A DNA stretch of 64,000 nt from Bombyx mori (Eukaryota; Arthropoda; Insecta; Lepidoptera; Bombycidae). The stretch covers positions 7,328,501 through 7,392,500 of the forward strand of contig NC_085130.1 of NCBI RefSeq assembly GCF_030269925.1. Reading direction: 5' to 3'. A program made the translations under genes and the position numbers. Of this stretch, positions 21,917-31,903 are shown piece by piece. The notes beneath the pieces were generated by a model, which was not told where the DNA came from, ran no database searches, and saw nothing but the letters and a program-made list of their open reading frames with translations. How positions within the stretch are numbered: the stretch's first letter is position 1; each line of letters begins with the position of its first letter.

Positions 21917-23934
21917 ATCTGAGCATCCATCGGTGTCACCGAGGCCATACCGGGCCGATTACGCACGCCCTCAAGCGACGCGAGATCCTGCCGACGTTGT
22001 CTCTGTAGCCTCCTGGGCTCCAGCAAATGAGCGCGGAGCACGCTCCAGCCAATCCTTAGCTTGGGAACTGCTGCGATTTTCGCCGCTGTTGAGATCGGAC
22101 AACGAACTAAGACTTGTCCCATCCCGCCTGGACCGGTTTTTATTTCCCCGATCTTGATAGTCTCGGGTGGACACCCCCCAATTTTGGCGAGCTCATCAGC
22201 GATTTCTTCACGCGATATCGAGTCGTCGAGGCCACTGATGCGCATCGCTGCAGTCACCAATGGCCTGGAGACCTCGACGCCCTCAGCGGGCAGAATCTCT
22301 TTCAGTTTGCTCGCCAGGAGGTTGGCCTTCTCCACTTGATCGTCTCCGTCCACCACCAGGACCTTGGCACCTGTCAGAGAGGATCGGATCCTCTGGAGCG
22401 GAATACCCAGCGATTCTAGGTCGAGCTTCGCCCTCGCGTCCGCAAGGATGAGCCGATATGTGAGACCGCTATTTATCGCCTCAGGCTGTAGTTTTAATAC
22501 CACAGCCTGAGAACGCGGAGCTCGGAGCCGCTTCTTTGTCCTCTTCTTTGAAGACGGGACTTTCTCCGACACCCTAGTGGGTGGAACGGCTGTGGCCGTT
22601 CTCACGGTCTCCCCCCTCGGCTTAGCGCGCCTACGGGTGACCGTAGACCAGCTTTCGGTTACGACAGCTGGAGCCGGAGGGAAGCCATACGGTTCGGGTG
22701 GAGGCGCTAACACTGTGGCCTTTTGTCTAGGGCCTCGTGTCTTCTTGTTCACCGTGGGCGGTAGTGCTGCTTGTGCCGTTGTCGACTCCAGCGTAGCGTC
22801 AACAAGGAGAGGAGAATTCGGCGATTTCTCACAGCTCTTCCGCTTATCCGCCGCTAAGGGTGGCCTGATGCGAGGCTCCGGGGGTAGCCGCATCTCCAGA
22901 CTCGCAATGCGAGCGTCAAGCATGGTGCCAACGGCACGCATAATGCGTTGGACACGCAACTCCTCCTGGTCCTCTGTGGTTGAAGCTGGGGCTGGGGTTT
23001 CGACTGGATTGGACAACGTCAATGCCTGTGATATGCGCGCCAGCTCCTTATGCACCTTCTGCAGCTCCTGCCGGAGCTGTAAAATCTCTTCCTGCTGACA
23101 GGCGTTTACCGCACGCAGCTTTTCCATCTCTTCGGTCGCGGGGCGGTTCGCCAGTTCTTCTGTGACTTCCGTTATTGTCACCGCCAATTCCTTTAGGACA
23201 CGTTGATACGTGCCCTTCAGGTTTCCGGGCTTACTACATACCTTCAGAGCCATCGCGGCACTCTCCTTCAGACGACACTCGGGATCTTTCTTAGAGCTCC
23301 CTTCCATGATTTTTGCGCTTCTTAATTCGCGCATACTACGCATGCTACCGGCATCCTTTATCTCAGAGCGCTGAGCTTTAAGATACACCTGTTCGTCCGC
23401 AGTCAGACCGTACTGACCAGTGGTCGTCGGACGACCGCGACCTCTCTTCGATTGCGGCTTGACACCACATTTACCAGTAGTAGCTGTTTCATCCGAGCCG
23501 GAGCTGCTTCCAAACTCATCACTGCTGATCGTCAGGACTCTTTTTCGCTGTCTGCGTGTCGGCGAAGAGCGGGCTGACGAGTGGGCCGACCCAGCTGTGG
23601 TCATGCTATCATCCGACACAAGAGTGGTTCTGGACGATCTCCCCTCACTGTCCTTAACAGACCCTTCTGCTACTACGTCCTTCGCGGACCTGTTCTTCCT
23701 ACTTACGTCCTTCCCGGACCCTGCTCCTTTTTTAACCCCGTCCTTCTCGGACCTTATCTCAGTGCAGTTTGTGCCCCCCCCAGAATACGAGGGGCTGCGC
23801 ACTACCGACGAGTCGGTAGTACGGAGGGATTCTCCCGCTTGGCGGGTACCCTCCTGGGGTATTACTCTTTGCAAACTGGACATCTTCATTGGTTTCCCTT
23901 TATTTTTAACCCGAGGTGTGGTCCCCTGGGACAC
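21913..23934 (-). CDS. LINE ORF1: gag-like nucleic-acid-binding protein (673 aa)
   Basis: A Ser/Lys/Arg-rich N-terminus (1-150) is followed by an AT-hook-like KRGRGRPTT near 163-171, a predicted coiled coil (about 265-305, QQEEILQLRQELQKVHKEL), a Pro-rich basic stretch (350-475), and the conserved R1-clade gag fold (about 477-640) with LESLGIPLQRIRSS, MRISGLDDSISREEI, GPGGMGQVLVRCP and RIGWSVLRAHLLE. In relatives the CCHC zinc knuckles directly follow this last motif. Here residues 641-673 are RRLQRQRRQD and a short tail with no Cys or His pattern, so the knuckles are absent although the frame stays open. The start chosen is the first Met of the frame. ORF1 proteins bind element RNA into RNP particles. 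Confidence 0.9.
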   Translation of the reverse strand: MSQGTTPRVKNKGKPMKMSSLQRVIPQEGTRQAGESLRTTDSSVVRSPSYSGGGTNCTEIRSEKDGVKKGAGSGKDVSRKNRSAKDVVAEGSVKDSEGRSSRTTLVSDDSMTTAGSAHSSARSSPTRRQRKRVLTISSDEFGSSSGSDETATTGKCGVKPQSKRGRGRPTTTGQYGLTADEQVYLKAQRSEIKDAGSMRSMRELRSAKIMEGSSKKDPECRLKESAAMALKVCSKPGNLKGTYQRVLKELAVTITEVTEELANRPATEEMEKLRAVNACQQEEILQLRQELQKVHKELARISQALTLSNPVETPAPASTTEDQEELRVQRIMRAVGTMLDARIASLEMRLPPEPRIRPPLAADKRKSCEKSPNSPLLVDATLESTTAQAALPPTVNKKTRGPRQKATVLAPPPEPYGFPPAPAVVTESWSTVTRRRAKPRGETVRTATAVPPTRVSEKVPSSKKRTKKRLRAPRSQAVVLKLQPEAINSGLTYRLILADARAKLDLESLGIPLQRIRSSLTGAKVLVVDGDDQVEKANLLASKLKEILPAEGVEVSRPLVTAAMRISGLDDSISREEIADELAKIGGCPPETIKIGEIKTGPGGMGQVLVRCPISTAAKIAAVPKLRIGWSVLRAHLLEPRRLQRQRRQDLASLEGVRNRPGMASVTPMDAQI

Positions 23935-24419
23935 CCTAGTGACCGGTCACCCACCGGCCATGCATCCTCTCACCAGGTGTCAAAGCTTAGGATTAGGATT
24001 GAAATAAAGAGAAGAAGAAAATAAAACAAAAGAAACCAAAAATAAAACGAAAGGCAAAGAAAGACAGGACAAAGAATAACACAAAACGATAAACCAAAAA
24101 GTGAAACGAAGAAAGAGACAGATTACAACTCAAAATATAAATTAAACAAATTAAGATAACAAAAAGACAGTTAGTAAAATAACGAAATAATCAAAGGGAA
24201 AAGGATAAAAGGTAGAGGCCTATGCTTCTCCAGGAGGACCACCCTTCAACAAGTGAAGGGGGAGGAGAGCTTGGAACCCCCAGAGCTGGTTTTGGTCCAC
24301 GTCGTTCGGTCTCTCTCGTTTTGTTACAAAGACGGAACGATGCCTCTGGGAATGGTGCCCAGAGGCCCGTTATCCGCCACCTACGGACGCGCCCGGTAGG
24401 AGTCCAGCAACTCCCGCGG
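23935..24419 (-). promoter_or_regulatory. LINE 5' UTR / internal promoter region
   Basis: 485 bp upstream of ORF1 in element sense. It starts CCGCGGGAGTTGCTGG next to the target duplication and carries two perfect stems: a 9-bp stem (GCCTCTGGG, 7-nt loop) at 24342-24366 and a 7-bp stem (CCCTTCA, 5-nt loop) at 24242-24260. The part 23996-24215 is almost pure A/G/C-poor on the plus strand, i.e. a T-rich leader in the element RNA. Non-LTR elements of this kind carry an internal promoter at the 5' end; none is identifiable by motif. Confidence 0.6.
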
Positions 24420-24499
24420 GAAATAACGTTTATAACCTACCCTTCCAGATAGAACCCATGAATACGTTTAACTAGCTCTCAACGCTTCCCAACGCCAAT

Positions 24500-24634
24500 A
24501 TTTTTTATTTTTTATTGCTTAGATGGGTGGACTAGCTCAAAGCCCACCTGGTGTTAAGGGGTTACCGGAGCCCATAGACATTTATAACGTAAATGCGCCG
24601 CCCACCTTGAGATATAAGTTCCAAGGTCTCATTA
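24500..24634 (-). mobile_element. Bm1-type SINE 3' part
   Basis: TTTATTGCTTAGATGGGTGG to AAGTTCCAAGGTCTC. It forms a head-to-head inverted pair with the plus-strand copy starting at 24659, with a short spacer. Confidence 0.75.
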
Positions 24635-24658
24635 TCCACAAACAAAAAGTTATTTTTA

Positions 24659-24864
24659 CTGGTGGTAGGACCTCTTGTGAGTCCGCGCGGGGGGGTACCA
24701 CCGCCCCCTTCCTATTTCTGCCGTGAAGCAGTAATGCGTTTCGGTTTGAAGGGCGGGGCAGCCGTTGTAACTATATGGGTGGCACATTTACGTTGTAGAT
24801 GTCAATGGGCTCCAGTAACCACTTAACACCAGGTGGGCTGTGAGCTCGTCCAACCATCTAAGCA

Positions 24865-24956
<92 letters not shown>
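24659..24956 (+). mobile_element. Bm1-type SINE with 90-nt A tract
   Basis: ACTGGTGGTAGGACCTCTTG to AAGCAAT followed by an uninterrupted run of 90 A (24867-24956). A central deletion removes the ACTTGAGACC...CTCAAGG part. The uninterrupted tail suggests a young copy. Confidence 0.85.
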
Positions 24957-24958
<2 letters not shown>

Positions 24959-25948
24959 AACACGTCAGTCGAATATATCTAAGCAGTTACGAAAACGGAG
25001 TGCTAACAGCGAAAGGTTCGCGAATTCCTTTCAAAGACAAGTGAAAGCCGACTAAATCGCTTTATTAGAGCGTGACGTGTGTTTTGTTTGAAAAGATTTT
25101 TATTTTATTTTAACACCGAAAACACTAGTATTCGTATAGTCATATTTAAGATTGAGTAGAGATGCCGCTCTGTGGGGGAAGCACGAATCGATACTTGTTT
25201 GTGTAATTGTGTCAAGGAATTTAGGATTATCATGAGGATCTTGAGCTTCTCTTTTGATGTTCTTTGGTGACCGTTTTCCATGGACATCAGCAAAGTACGA
25301 CCTTGATACGGTAAGAATGTTTGAGTTTCGATCTGAGATTTAACTATTGCTGTTAATTATATTGTCTACGAATTAATTACTGTAACTTCAGCCTCAAATC
25401 TCAATAAGATGTATACTGTAGAATTAGATTGGTGGGTAACACACGTCTGCAAATAAAATGTTAATAATACGTGTATACTGTATCTAAATTTAATTAATTT
25501 ATTTTCGCTACGGTCTCCCGTGCCGTCCGCTCTCTAGCAAAGACCCGTCCGGAATGAGGTCGGCGCGTTCCAATTTTAAATTTCGAATTTCGATTGTCAG
25601 TTGAAAGGTTTTTGATTCGTTGGAACTTTCGCTTGTTTTTTTTTTTTTTCTTTCTTTATTGCTGTCTAATTCTGCAATCAGTTACAACGGAATTTTAGTG
25701 ACGCGTCAATAATTTGTTTTATAAATTCTTTACAGGATAATACATTCACATAGTTTATGAAGTGGTTATCGAAGTCCATGGATATCTTAGGACTGAATGA
25801 CGCCGCATGAATGGACATGGTTGGTGTTAGTATTTATCGCGCGGGCTTTATACGTAATGTGCCCTACCACTGTGAAATATTCTCAGGAATGTGATTGACA
25901 TCCTGTCAATAAATCACATATGTATATATTGAAAGTTTTTATCGAATA
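24957..25948. other. Intron DNA without recognised features
   Basis: Unique-looking AT-rich sequence between the SINE and a family B element; no ORF above 70 codons. Confidence 0.55.
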
Positions 25949-26168
25949 CTAGCCGTACCCGCCCGCTTCGCTGCGCATTTAAAATTAACATTATTATTTA
26001 TTGACATTATTATTAGGGAGTCCAACACTCATATAAATATTAGCCTATCCATTAAGTACGTGTATTTACTACATGGATACCAAGTTTCAAGCCAATCGGA
26101 TGCAGGGTTCAGTAGTTATAACGGAACATCCGTAAAAACCACTGTAGATTTATATATATTAGTATAGA
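25949..26168 (-). mobile_element. Helitron-like element, family B
   Basis: CTAGCCGTACCCGCCCGCTTC to ATTAGTATAGA|T; intact at both ends. Confidence 0.77.
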
Positions 26169-26520
26169 TAGAAAACTTTTCGGGTATTGTTTCGCAAATT
26201 TAGTAAAATAACAATTCATACTTTTTTTTTCTTTTTCTTTTTTCGTTTCCTTCGATCGTTAAATAACAATTAAATGCACACGCGTGCGTTATCACGGTAA
26301 CCCAAATTGGCTTCCAAGTCCTGTCCGTAATTAACTTGAATCAAATATTTACGTCATGGGTTTGGTTATGAACTTTGATCCGTCTCTTTCGCACTCAGGT
26401 ATTTTGAGGCTGTGCGACAAGAACGGGTGCTGGGTTTTTGTTGTAAGTCTTTTTTTTTGACGAGCCGTTTTTATTTAGATGAGGATTTTTTTTTATTTTA
26501 TTGCTTGGATGGATAATTAT

Positions 26521-26713
26521 TAATAGTACATCGCAACATACCTGCTGTATCTTTAGCTTTTCCAGAATTACTCTAAATTAAACGGTTGTCTGGAAGAGAT
26601 TACATTTAGCGATATGACCGCCTATTGTCACAAATGTATCGGCTTGTTGACTGTTTCCTAATGTTAATTGTGTGTTGGTGTGCAAAAAAGTATGTTCTCT
26701 CTCTCTCTCTCTC
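26521..26713 (+). repeat. Interspersed repeat ending in (TC)n, copy 1
   Basis: TAATAGTACATCGCAACATA, AATTAAACGGTTGTCTGGAA and GTGTGCAAAAAAGTATG followed by TC repeats. About 90% like copy 2 at 36688. Probably a retroelement tail (GTGTGCAATAAAGTAT-type) that ends in a microsatellite. Confidence 0.65.
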
Positions 26714-26716
26714 TGA

Positions 26717-26853
26717 TTTTTTTTATTTTTTATTGACTAGATAGGTGGACGAGCTCACAGCCCACCTGGCGTTAAGTGGTTACCGGAGCCCATAGACATC
26801 TAAATGCGCCACCCACCTTGAGATATAAGATCTAAGGTCTCAAGTATAGTTAC
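26717..26853 (-). mobile_element. Bm1-type SINE 3' part
   Basis: TTTTTTATTTTTTATTGACTA to CTCAAGTATAGTTAC, minus strand, inserted directly after a (CT)n tract. Confidence 0.75.
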
Positions 26854-27485
26854 ATATATAATCTCGATAGTGTTGTGTTAGCTTGAGATAACACATTGTT
26901 ACTTAAACAATGAAGTTTAACCACAATCTGTAAATGAATAAGGCTATGAAAAAACAGATCGGCTCTCAAACTCAGCTATGTACTGCGTGATCCTTGTAGT
27001 AACTAAATTTCTTTTCTAATAAAAAAAAATTCGTAACGCTTAAATTTCTTTCGGAGCTTTATTAGATATCACGAAGAAAACAAAAGAGATAATGTAATAT
27101 GTGTCCAAAATTAATATAGATCTTGAGACGCCTATGATTATAGTCGAATTTCGACTAGCAGGCGGAGACTAGTAATGTCCGTAATGGCAAGAAAGTAAAA
27201 GTTTTTTTTTTACCAATTGCCAAATACCGGTGCCATTTATTTGGCTCTTTTTGCCCTTTCACTTCAGCGGTAGCAGATGAATCATTAAGAAGAAAATGTT
27301 CAACCGAATTCGAATTTTAAAATATCAGTACGTTAAAAAAAAGGGGTGTGGTTTTAAAATATTAAAGTTAGTGTGCAATAAATGATGTAATAGATTTGTA
27401 GTTCATATCGGGACGTTCAAGAGTAGCCTAGACATTTATCCTATGTCTGCCACGGCAGGAGGGATGATACTCTGTATTGGTGGAT

Positions 27486-27737
27486 TTTTTTTTAATTTTT
27501 TTTTTATTGCTTGGATTTGTGAACGAGCTCACAGCCCACCTGGTGTTAAGTGGTTACTGGAGCCCATAGTCATCTACAACGTAAATACGCCACACATCTT
27601 GATATATAAGTTGTAAGGTCTCAATATAGTTACAACGGCTGCCCCACCTTTCAAGCCGAAACGCATTACTGCTTCACGGCAGAAATAGGCAGGGTGGTAC
27701 CTACCCGTGCGGACTCACAAGAGGTCCAACCACCAGT
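27486..27737 (-). mobile_element. Bm1-type SINE, headless copy
   Basis: T-rich tail, TTGCTTGGATTTGTGAACG to GGTCCAACCACCAGT at the module boundary; minus strand. Confidence 0.82.
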
Positions 27738-28046
27738 AAAAAAGGCTAGTAAGTAAGGCTGCACTCATGTTATGTCTATAGGGTTTTGTTACCGACGAAA
27801 ATCAGACAGATGAGCTTTTCTACTCTAACTCAATGGTAAGAAAAAATAATCATAAAAGACATCACATATTTTTAATGTAAAACAGATTAATATTGAATTG
27901 AGAGCTATCCCCGCAGACTAAAACAGTACTAGACTCTATTGAAGATATTATTGACTTAACTTAAAAGCTTAACTCTATTGCCGGTACGTTTACAGACGGG
28001 TCTTCCTGATATCGGTCTGGGCGGCTATAATGTTGTTTGTTTAACA

Positions 28047-28525
28047 TCTGAGTCGACTATTATCAAAGCCGGCAATGTGACTTTTGGACAATGATTGGTA
28101 AATGAGAAAAACGAATTATTGACTTTGTATTCCATTGGCAGTCACAAAACTCTTCGGAGCGACATCTTAGATAAATAACAGGTTAACTATTAACCTTTAT
28201 TTAATGCAGGTTTTGAACCGTATTCTTTGAAGGAGACGATTATATTCAAATCAATCTGTATTGACATATCAATAACATTTTTTTGTCCAAATGCACAGAT
28301 TGCCACTTTTGATAATAGACGACTCATCTATACTAATATTATAAAGAGGAAAGATTTGTTTGTTTGTTTGTTTCGAATAGGCTCCGAAACTACTGGACCG
28401 ATTTGAAAAATTCTCTTTCCATTAGAAGCCGACATTGTCCCTGATGAACATAGGCTACTTTTTATTTTTTTTTGGTTTCATGTGTGTTTTAATGTTTCCG
28501 AAGCGAAGCGAGGGCGGGTCGCTAG
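28047..28525 (+). mobile_element. Helitron-like element (Lep1-like), with MITE in its first bases
   Basis: Sense ends A|TCTATACTAATATTATAAAG and GGGCGGGTCGCTAG|T. The MITE at 28050-28325 entered its ATCT start, so the 5' end is seen twice. Without the MITE it is about 200 bp. Confidence 0.72.
28050..28325. mobile_element. MITE copy 1
   Basis: 276 bp with imperfect terminal inverted repeats of about 28 bp (GAGTCGACTATTATCAAAGC at the left; complement GAGTCGTCTATTATCAAAAG at the right), flanked by ATCT on both sides. No ORF. Confidence 0.82.
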
Positions 28526-28709
28526 TCGTAATATAAAGCCGTAATACATAAATCAGCTCACGTTGGAATTTTAAAACAAACATGAATACGTAATGATATA
28601 TTTATGTATATGTATTTCAGTTGAAACGGGAATTCGCTACGAAATTTATCTGTTTGCATAATTCACGAATAACAAACGGAAAATATGAAAGTTTCGAATT
28701 TGTGAATAA

Positions 28710-29010
28710 CTAGCTGACCCGGCAGACTTGGTAGTGCCTCAATCGATAAATGAAAGACCTAAACCTTTTGTTTATAAAATAAACTTAAAACAAACAAAAG
28801 GAATCCCCGTCCGACGGGGGACACATCAAACGAAAACACAATTACATATTATTTTTATTTAATTCCGAGCAATTTCATATTTATCTACCTTTTAAACCTT
28901 CTCTGGACTTTCACAAATAATTCGAGACTAAAATTAACCAAATCGGTCCAGCCGTTCCCGAGTTTTAGCGAGACTAACGAACAGCAATTCATTTTTATAT
29001 ATATTATATA
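28710..29010 (-). mobile_element. Helitron-like element, family C
   Basis: CTAGCTGACCCGGCAGACTTG to TTCATTTTTATATATATT; the 5' limit is uncertain by some bases. Confidence 0.68.
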
Positions 29011-29254
29011 GGTTATATGTACCGAACGCGTGTGGATATAATTGTATCTGTAATTCAATGGCGTATGATTCGTTATAGCTATCGATATCCTGTTTCTGAT
29101 TGAGAGGCCTAGTATTACCTATTCCCGCGTATTTACCAGCAGATTCGAAGTGACCTCCATTTAGAGAGTTCCTATTTCGAGCGACTATTATAATAGCTAG
29201 TATAGCTATTATCTACTTACCTCATATCAGGGTGTCCCGCATTGCCCCTATTGT

Positions 29255-30000
29255 GTTGTATTTATTTATTTGGGAAACCAACAGTACAAAACCAAGTTAT
29301 AATATTTAAAAAAAATAGCTAAATCAATAACCAAACATGTTTCCACCGCCAAAATCACGTATAAGTAGAAATTGAACAAAGGAAGAAAAAAAAAAGAGAA
29401 ATTTAAGTTTAAACAAAAAAACAAAGGCAACACAATACGCACATATTGTTATGTATATCAACTTAAACTATAATACTAAATAATACTCATCGGACTAAAT
29501 AAATAACCTTATATATAAAAATGAATTGCTGTTCGTTAGTCTTGCTAAAACTCGAGAACGGTTGGACCGATTTGGTTAATTTTGGTCTTGAATTACTTGT
29601 GGAAGTCCAGAGAAGGTATAAAAGGTAGATAAATATGAAAATGCTCGGAATTAAATAAAAATAACGTTTTTTTCTTCCTTTGATGTGTCCCCCGTCGGAC
29701 GGATTCGGATTCTTTTTGTTTATTTTAAGTTTATTTTATACAAAAGTTTGGGTCTTTTATTTATCGATTGAGGCACTACTAAGTCTGCCGGGTCAGCTAG
29801 TAACCTTATAAATATTCTAAAATAGCATTTCTTTAAGCTACAAGTGACAAACAAAAGATGTCTAGAGAGCTTAGTATCATACAACCTACAAGATCTACGG
29901 ACAAAAGAGTTAGAAGCATACCTATTTCGTTCGTATATCACAAACAAACCCTTTTGACCTTTTCGACCATACAAATATTCCATTTTTAAAATGAACACAT
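29255..30000. repeat. Unclassified retroelement-like segment, split by a Helitron-like copy
   Basis: TTTATTTATTTGGGAAACCA at 29260 resembles a LINE 3' end; 29805-30000 carries a short minus-strand frame (RNRYASNSFVRRSCR) of retroelement type. The Helitron-like copy 29508-29800 separates the two. Confidence 0.35.
29508..29800 (+). mobile_element. Helitron-like element, family C
   Basis: CTTATATATAAAAATGAATTG to CTGCCGGGTCAGCTAG|T; contains the CCCCCGTCGGACGG segment common to this family. Confidence 0.7.
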
Positions 30001-30257
30001 AATCAATACTTGTAAATAATAGCCATATATACTTGTTTGAAAAATATCACAGGTATTTCAATGCCCTATTTTTGTTTATGCTATACGCAGTGTGGCTATA
30101 CAAAAATAAATTTTTACATAAATAAATTTACGTAAATACAACAGATTCAAATTGTGCTAATGAAGCGAGAGTGTTTAATGGACAAGTGTAATCAAGAAGC
30201 ATTTCTCGAACAATTACGAAAATATCACTCATTCTTCCGATCGGAACTTATGTATTA

Positions 30258-30477
30258 CTTAGCGGTACTCGCCCGCTTCGCTGGGCCATTTAAAATTAAC
30301 ATTATTATTTATTGTCATTATTATTAGGGAGTCCAACACTCATATAAATATTAACCTATCCATTAAGTACATGTATATTCTACATGGATGCCGAGTTTCA
30401 AGTCATTCGGATGCACGGTTCAGTAGCTATAACGGAACATCCGTAAAAACCACTGTAGATTTATATAATAATATAGA
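30258..30477 (-). mobile_element. Helitron-like element, family B
   Basis: CTTAGCGGTACTCGCCCGC (terminal CTAG altered) to ATAATATAGA|T. Confidence 0.72.
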
Positions 30478-30741
30478 TATCAATTGGTTGATGCTGACAT
30501 AATTAAAAACCGCTTCAGAAGTGAGCGCGCGAGAGATGTTTAGTGACGTTTTTAGTTCGGTCGCGTAACATAGCGGTTCGCGAACGTAATATAAGAGTTT
30601 CTCTGTAATGGATGACACAAGTCGCTACGGTACCGGTACTCGGCAAACTCGAGCGCAGATCGGCCATCTCCGGTCCCCTTCGGAAAATTCAATTTAACAT
30701 AACGGGAATCCAAACACCAAGAAATTCGATCTCGCTTCTCA

Positions 30742-31153
30742 GTGTGCTTAGTTTGCGAGTTTTTTAACGTTCTCGATAACGTGAAAGTTTTCTACCGGTG
30801 GTAGGACCACCTGTGAGTCCGCGCGGGTAGGTACCACCACCCCGCCTATTTCTGCCGTGAAGCAGTAATGCGTTTCGGTTTGGAGGGTGGCGTTGGCAGC
30901 CGTTGTAACTATATGGGTAGCACATTTACGTTGTATATGTCTATAGGCTCCGGTAACCACTTAACACCAGGTGGGCTGTGAGCTCGACTACCTACTCTAA
31001 GCAATAAAAAGAAGAAAAAAAAAAGTTAATTCTATTTTGTATGCAGTTGGAACAGCGCTCCTAACGGCAAAGGAAGGCAAACGATCCTATTCCATACAAA
31101 TATGAGCTATAACTTTTACGCTAACGAGAACGTTAAAAAACTCGCACTAAGCA
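30742..31153. repeat. Inverted repeat split by a SINE
   Basis: Left arm at 30742-30796 (TGTGCTTAGTTTGCGAG, TTTTTTAACGTTCTCG) and right arm at 31101-31153 (CGAGAACGTTAAAAAACTCG, CACTAAGCACAC). The arms pair over about 50 bp with few mismatches. The Bm1 copy at 30793 lies between them. Confidence 0.7.
30793..31024 (+). mobile_element. Bm1-type SINE inside a palindrome
   Basis: ACCGGTGGTAGGACCACCTG to CTAAGCAATAAAAAGAAG. It sits between the arms of an inverted repeat (30742-30796 and 31101-31153) and lacks the ACTTGAGACC...TCAAGG part. Confidence 0.8.
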
Positions 31154-31227
31154 CACATAGCTTGGATGTCAAGCTTTATTACCTTGGGATCAACACTATT
31201 AAGTCGTTTTTAAAAGCAGTTACAATT

Positions 31228-31430
31228 TGTTTTTTTTTCTATCCTTACCTATTCGTTGGTAGCCTATGGGGCTATACCGACTACGCGCGGACGACTTATC
31301 CTTATTACGGGCTCAATCTGAGCGAATTTGACACACCGAGAAGATCCGACTATGTCAGTAGGCTATGTCAATGTCTATGTTACTTCGCTCGCCGAACTCT
31401 TCGTCGTAATCGACGAGTTAGCAGTTTCAA
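31228..31430 (-). mobile_element. Decayed stem-loop LINE tail
   Basis: T-run, CTATCCTTACCTATTCG, then CGAGAAGATCCGACTATG and CTCTTCGTCGTAATCGACG follow the family order with about 25-30% change. An ORF across it is accidental. Confidence 0.5.
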
Positions 31431-31903
31431 CATAACAACTTATGTTGGTCATTCAAAGTGTTGTATTTTACGCTTACGGTATGACCGCCTAATTCACTGT
31501 TAACTTGTTGTTGTAAAGTATACTCAATTTTATCCTTACAATATCGATTTTTAATTCGATTTTCCCCAATTCGAAACGTGAATCTAATTTCAATACAGTT
31601 AAGGCTTAGAACGGCGCGGTATTCGAGCTATGTACGCGTACCGTTATCAAGTGAAAGTGCACGAGCAAAAGTGAAACGGATGATTCGGAGTGGCGCAACT
31701 GACTACTCGAGATTGAACGTTGAAAACGCCTGCGATCTATGTAAAATTTTTGAGGCGTTCTTTTTTATGTTTTTAATTTAATGCACCTTCCGATATTTGA
31801 ATTTGTTAATGTTTTTATACGCTTTATATTAGCTTCACTTGTGCTTTTTAAGATATAATTGAAATAATAATTCTTCTACTCATTTAAGTGAGAAAAATAT
31901 TTA

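Larger units (their letters stand above)
18265..24438 (-). mobile_element. Full-length R1-clade non-LTR retrotransposon with its target-site duplications
   Basis: The 19-bp direct repeat GAAATAACGTTTATAACCT stands at 18265-18283 and again, without mismatch, at 24420-24438. The element between (18284-24419, 6136 bp) lies on the minus strand: poly(A) seen as a T run from 18284 to 18300, 3' UTR, ORF2 (18731-21916), ORF1 (21913-23934) and a 5' UTR of 485 bp. The perfect duplication and two open ORFs indicate a recent insertion. ORF order, APE endonuclease plus reverse transcriptase, and the C-terminal CCHC place it in the R1 clade (relatives include R1, TRAS, SART and Waldo). The site is an ordinary intron, so target specificity is not obvious. 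It is antisense to the kinase gene. GC content is far above that of the intron. Confidence 0.92.

Noticed and set aside
18355..23098. Many plus-strand and alternative-frame ORFs (up to 195 codons) across the LINE
   Set aside because: They overlap ORF1/ORF2 or the GC-rich 3' UTR and have no domain motifs; they are shadows of GC-rich coding sequence.
24840..25055. ORF with a long poly-Lys stretch
   Set aside because: It is the A90 tail of a SINE translated, not a gene.
31102..31503. 133-codon plus-strand ORF
   Set aside because: It runs through a palindrome arm and a decayed LINE tail, so coding is unlikely.
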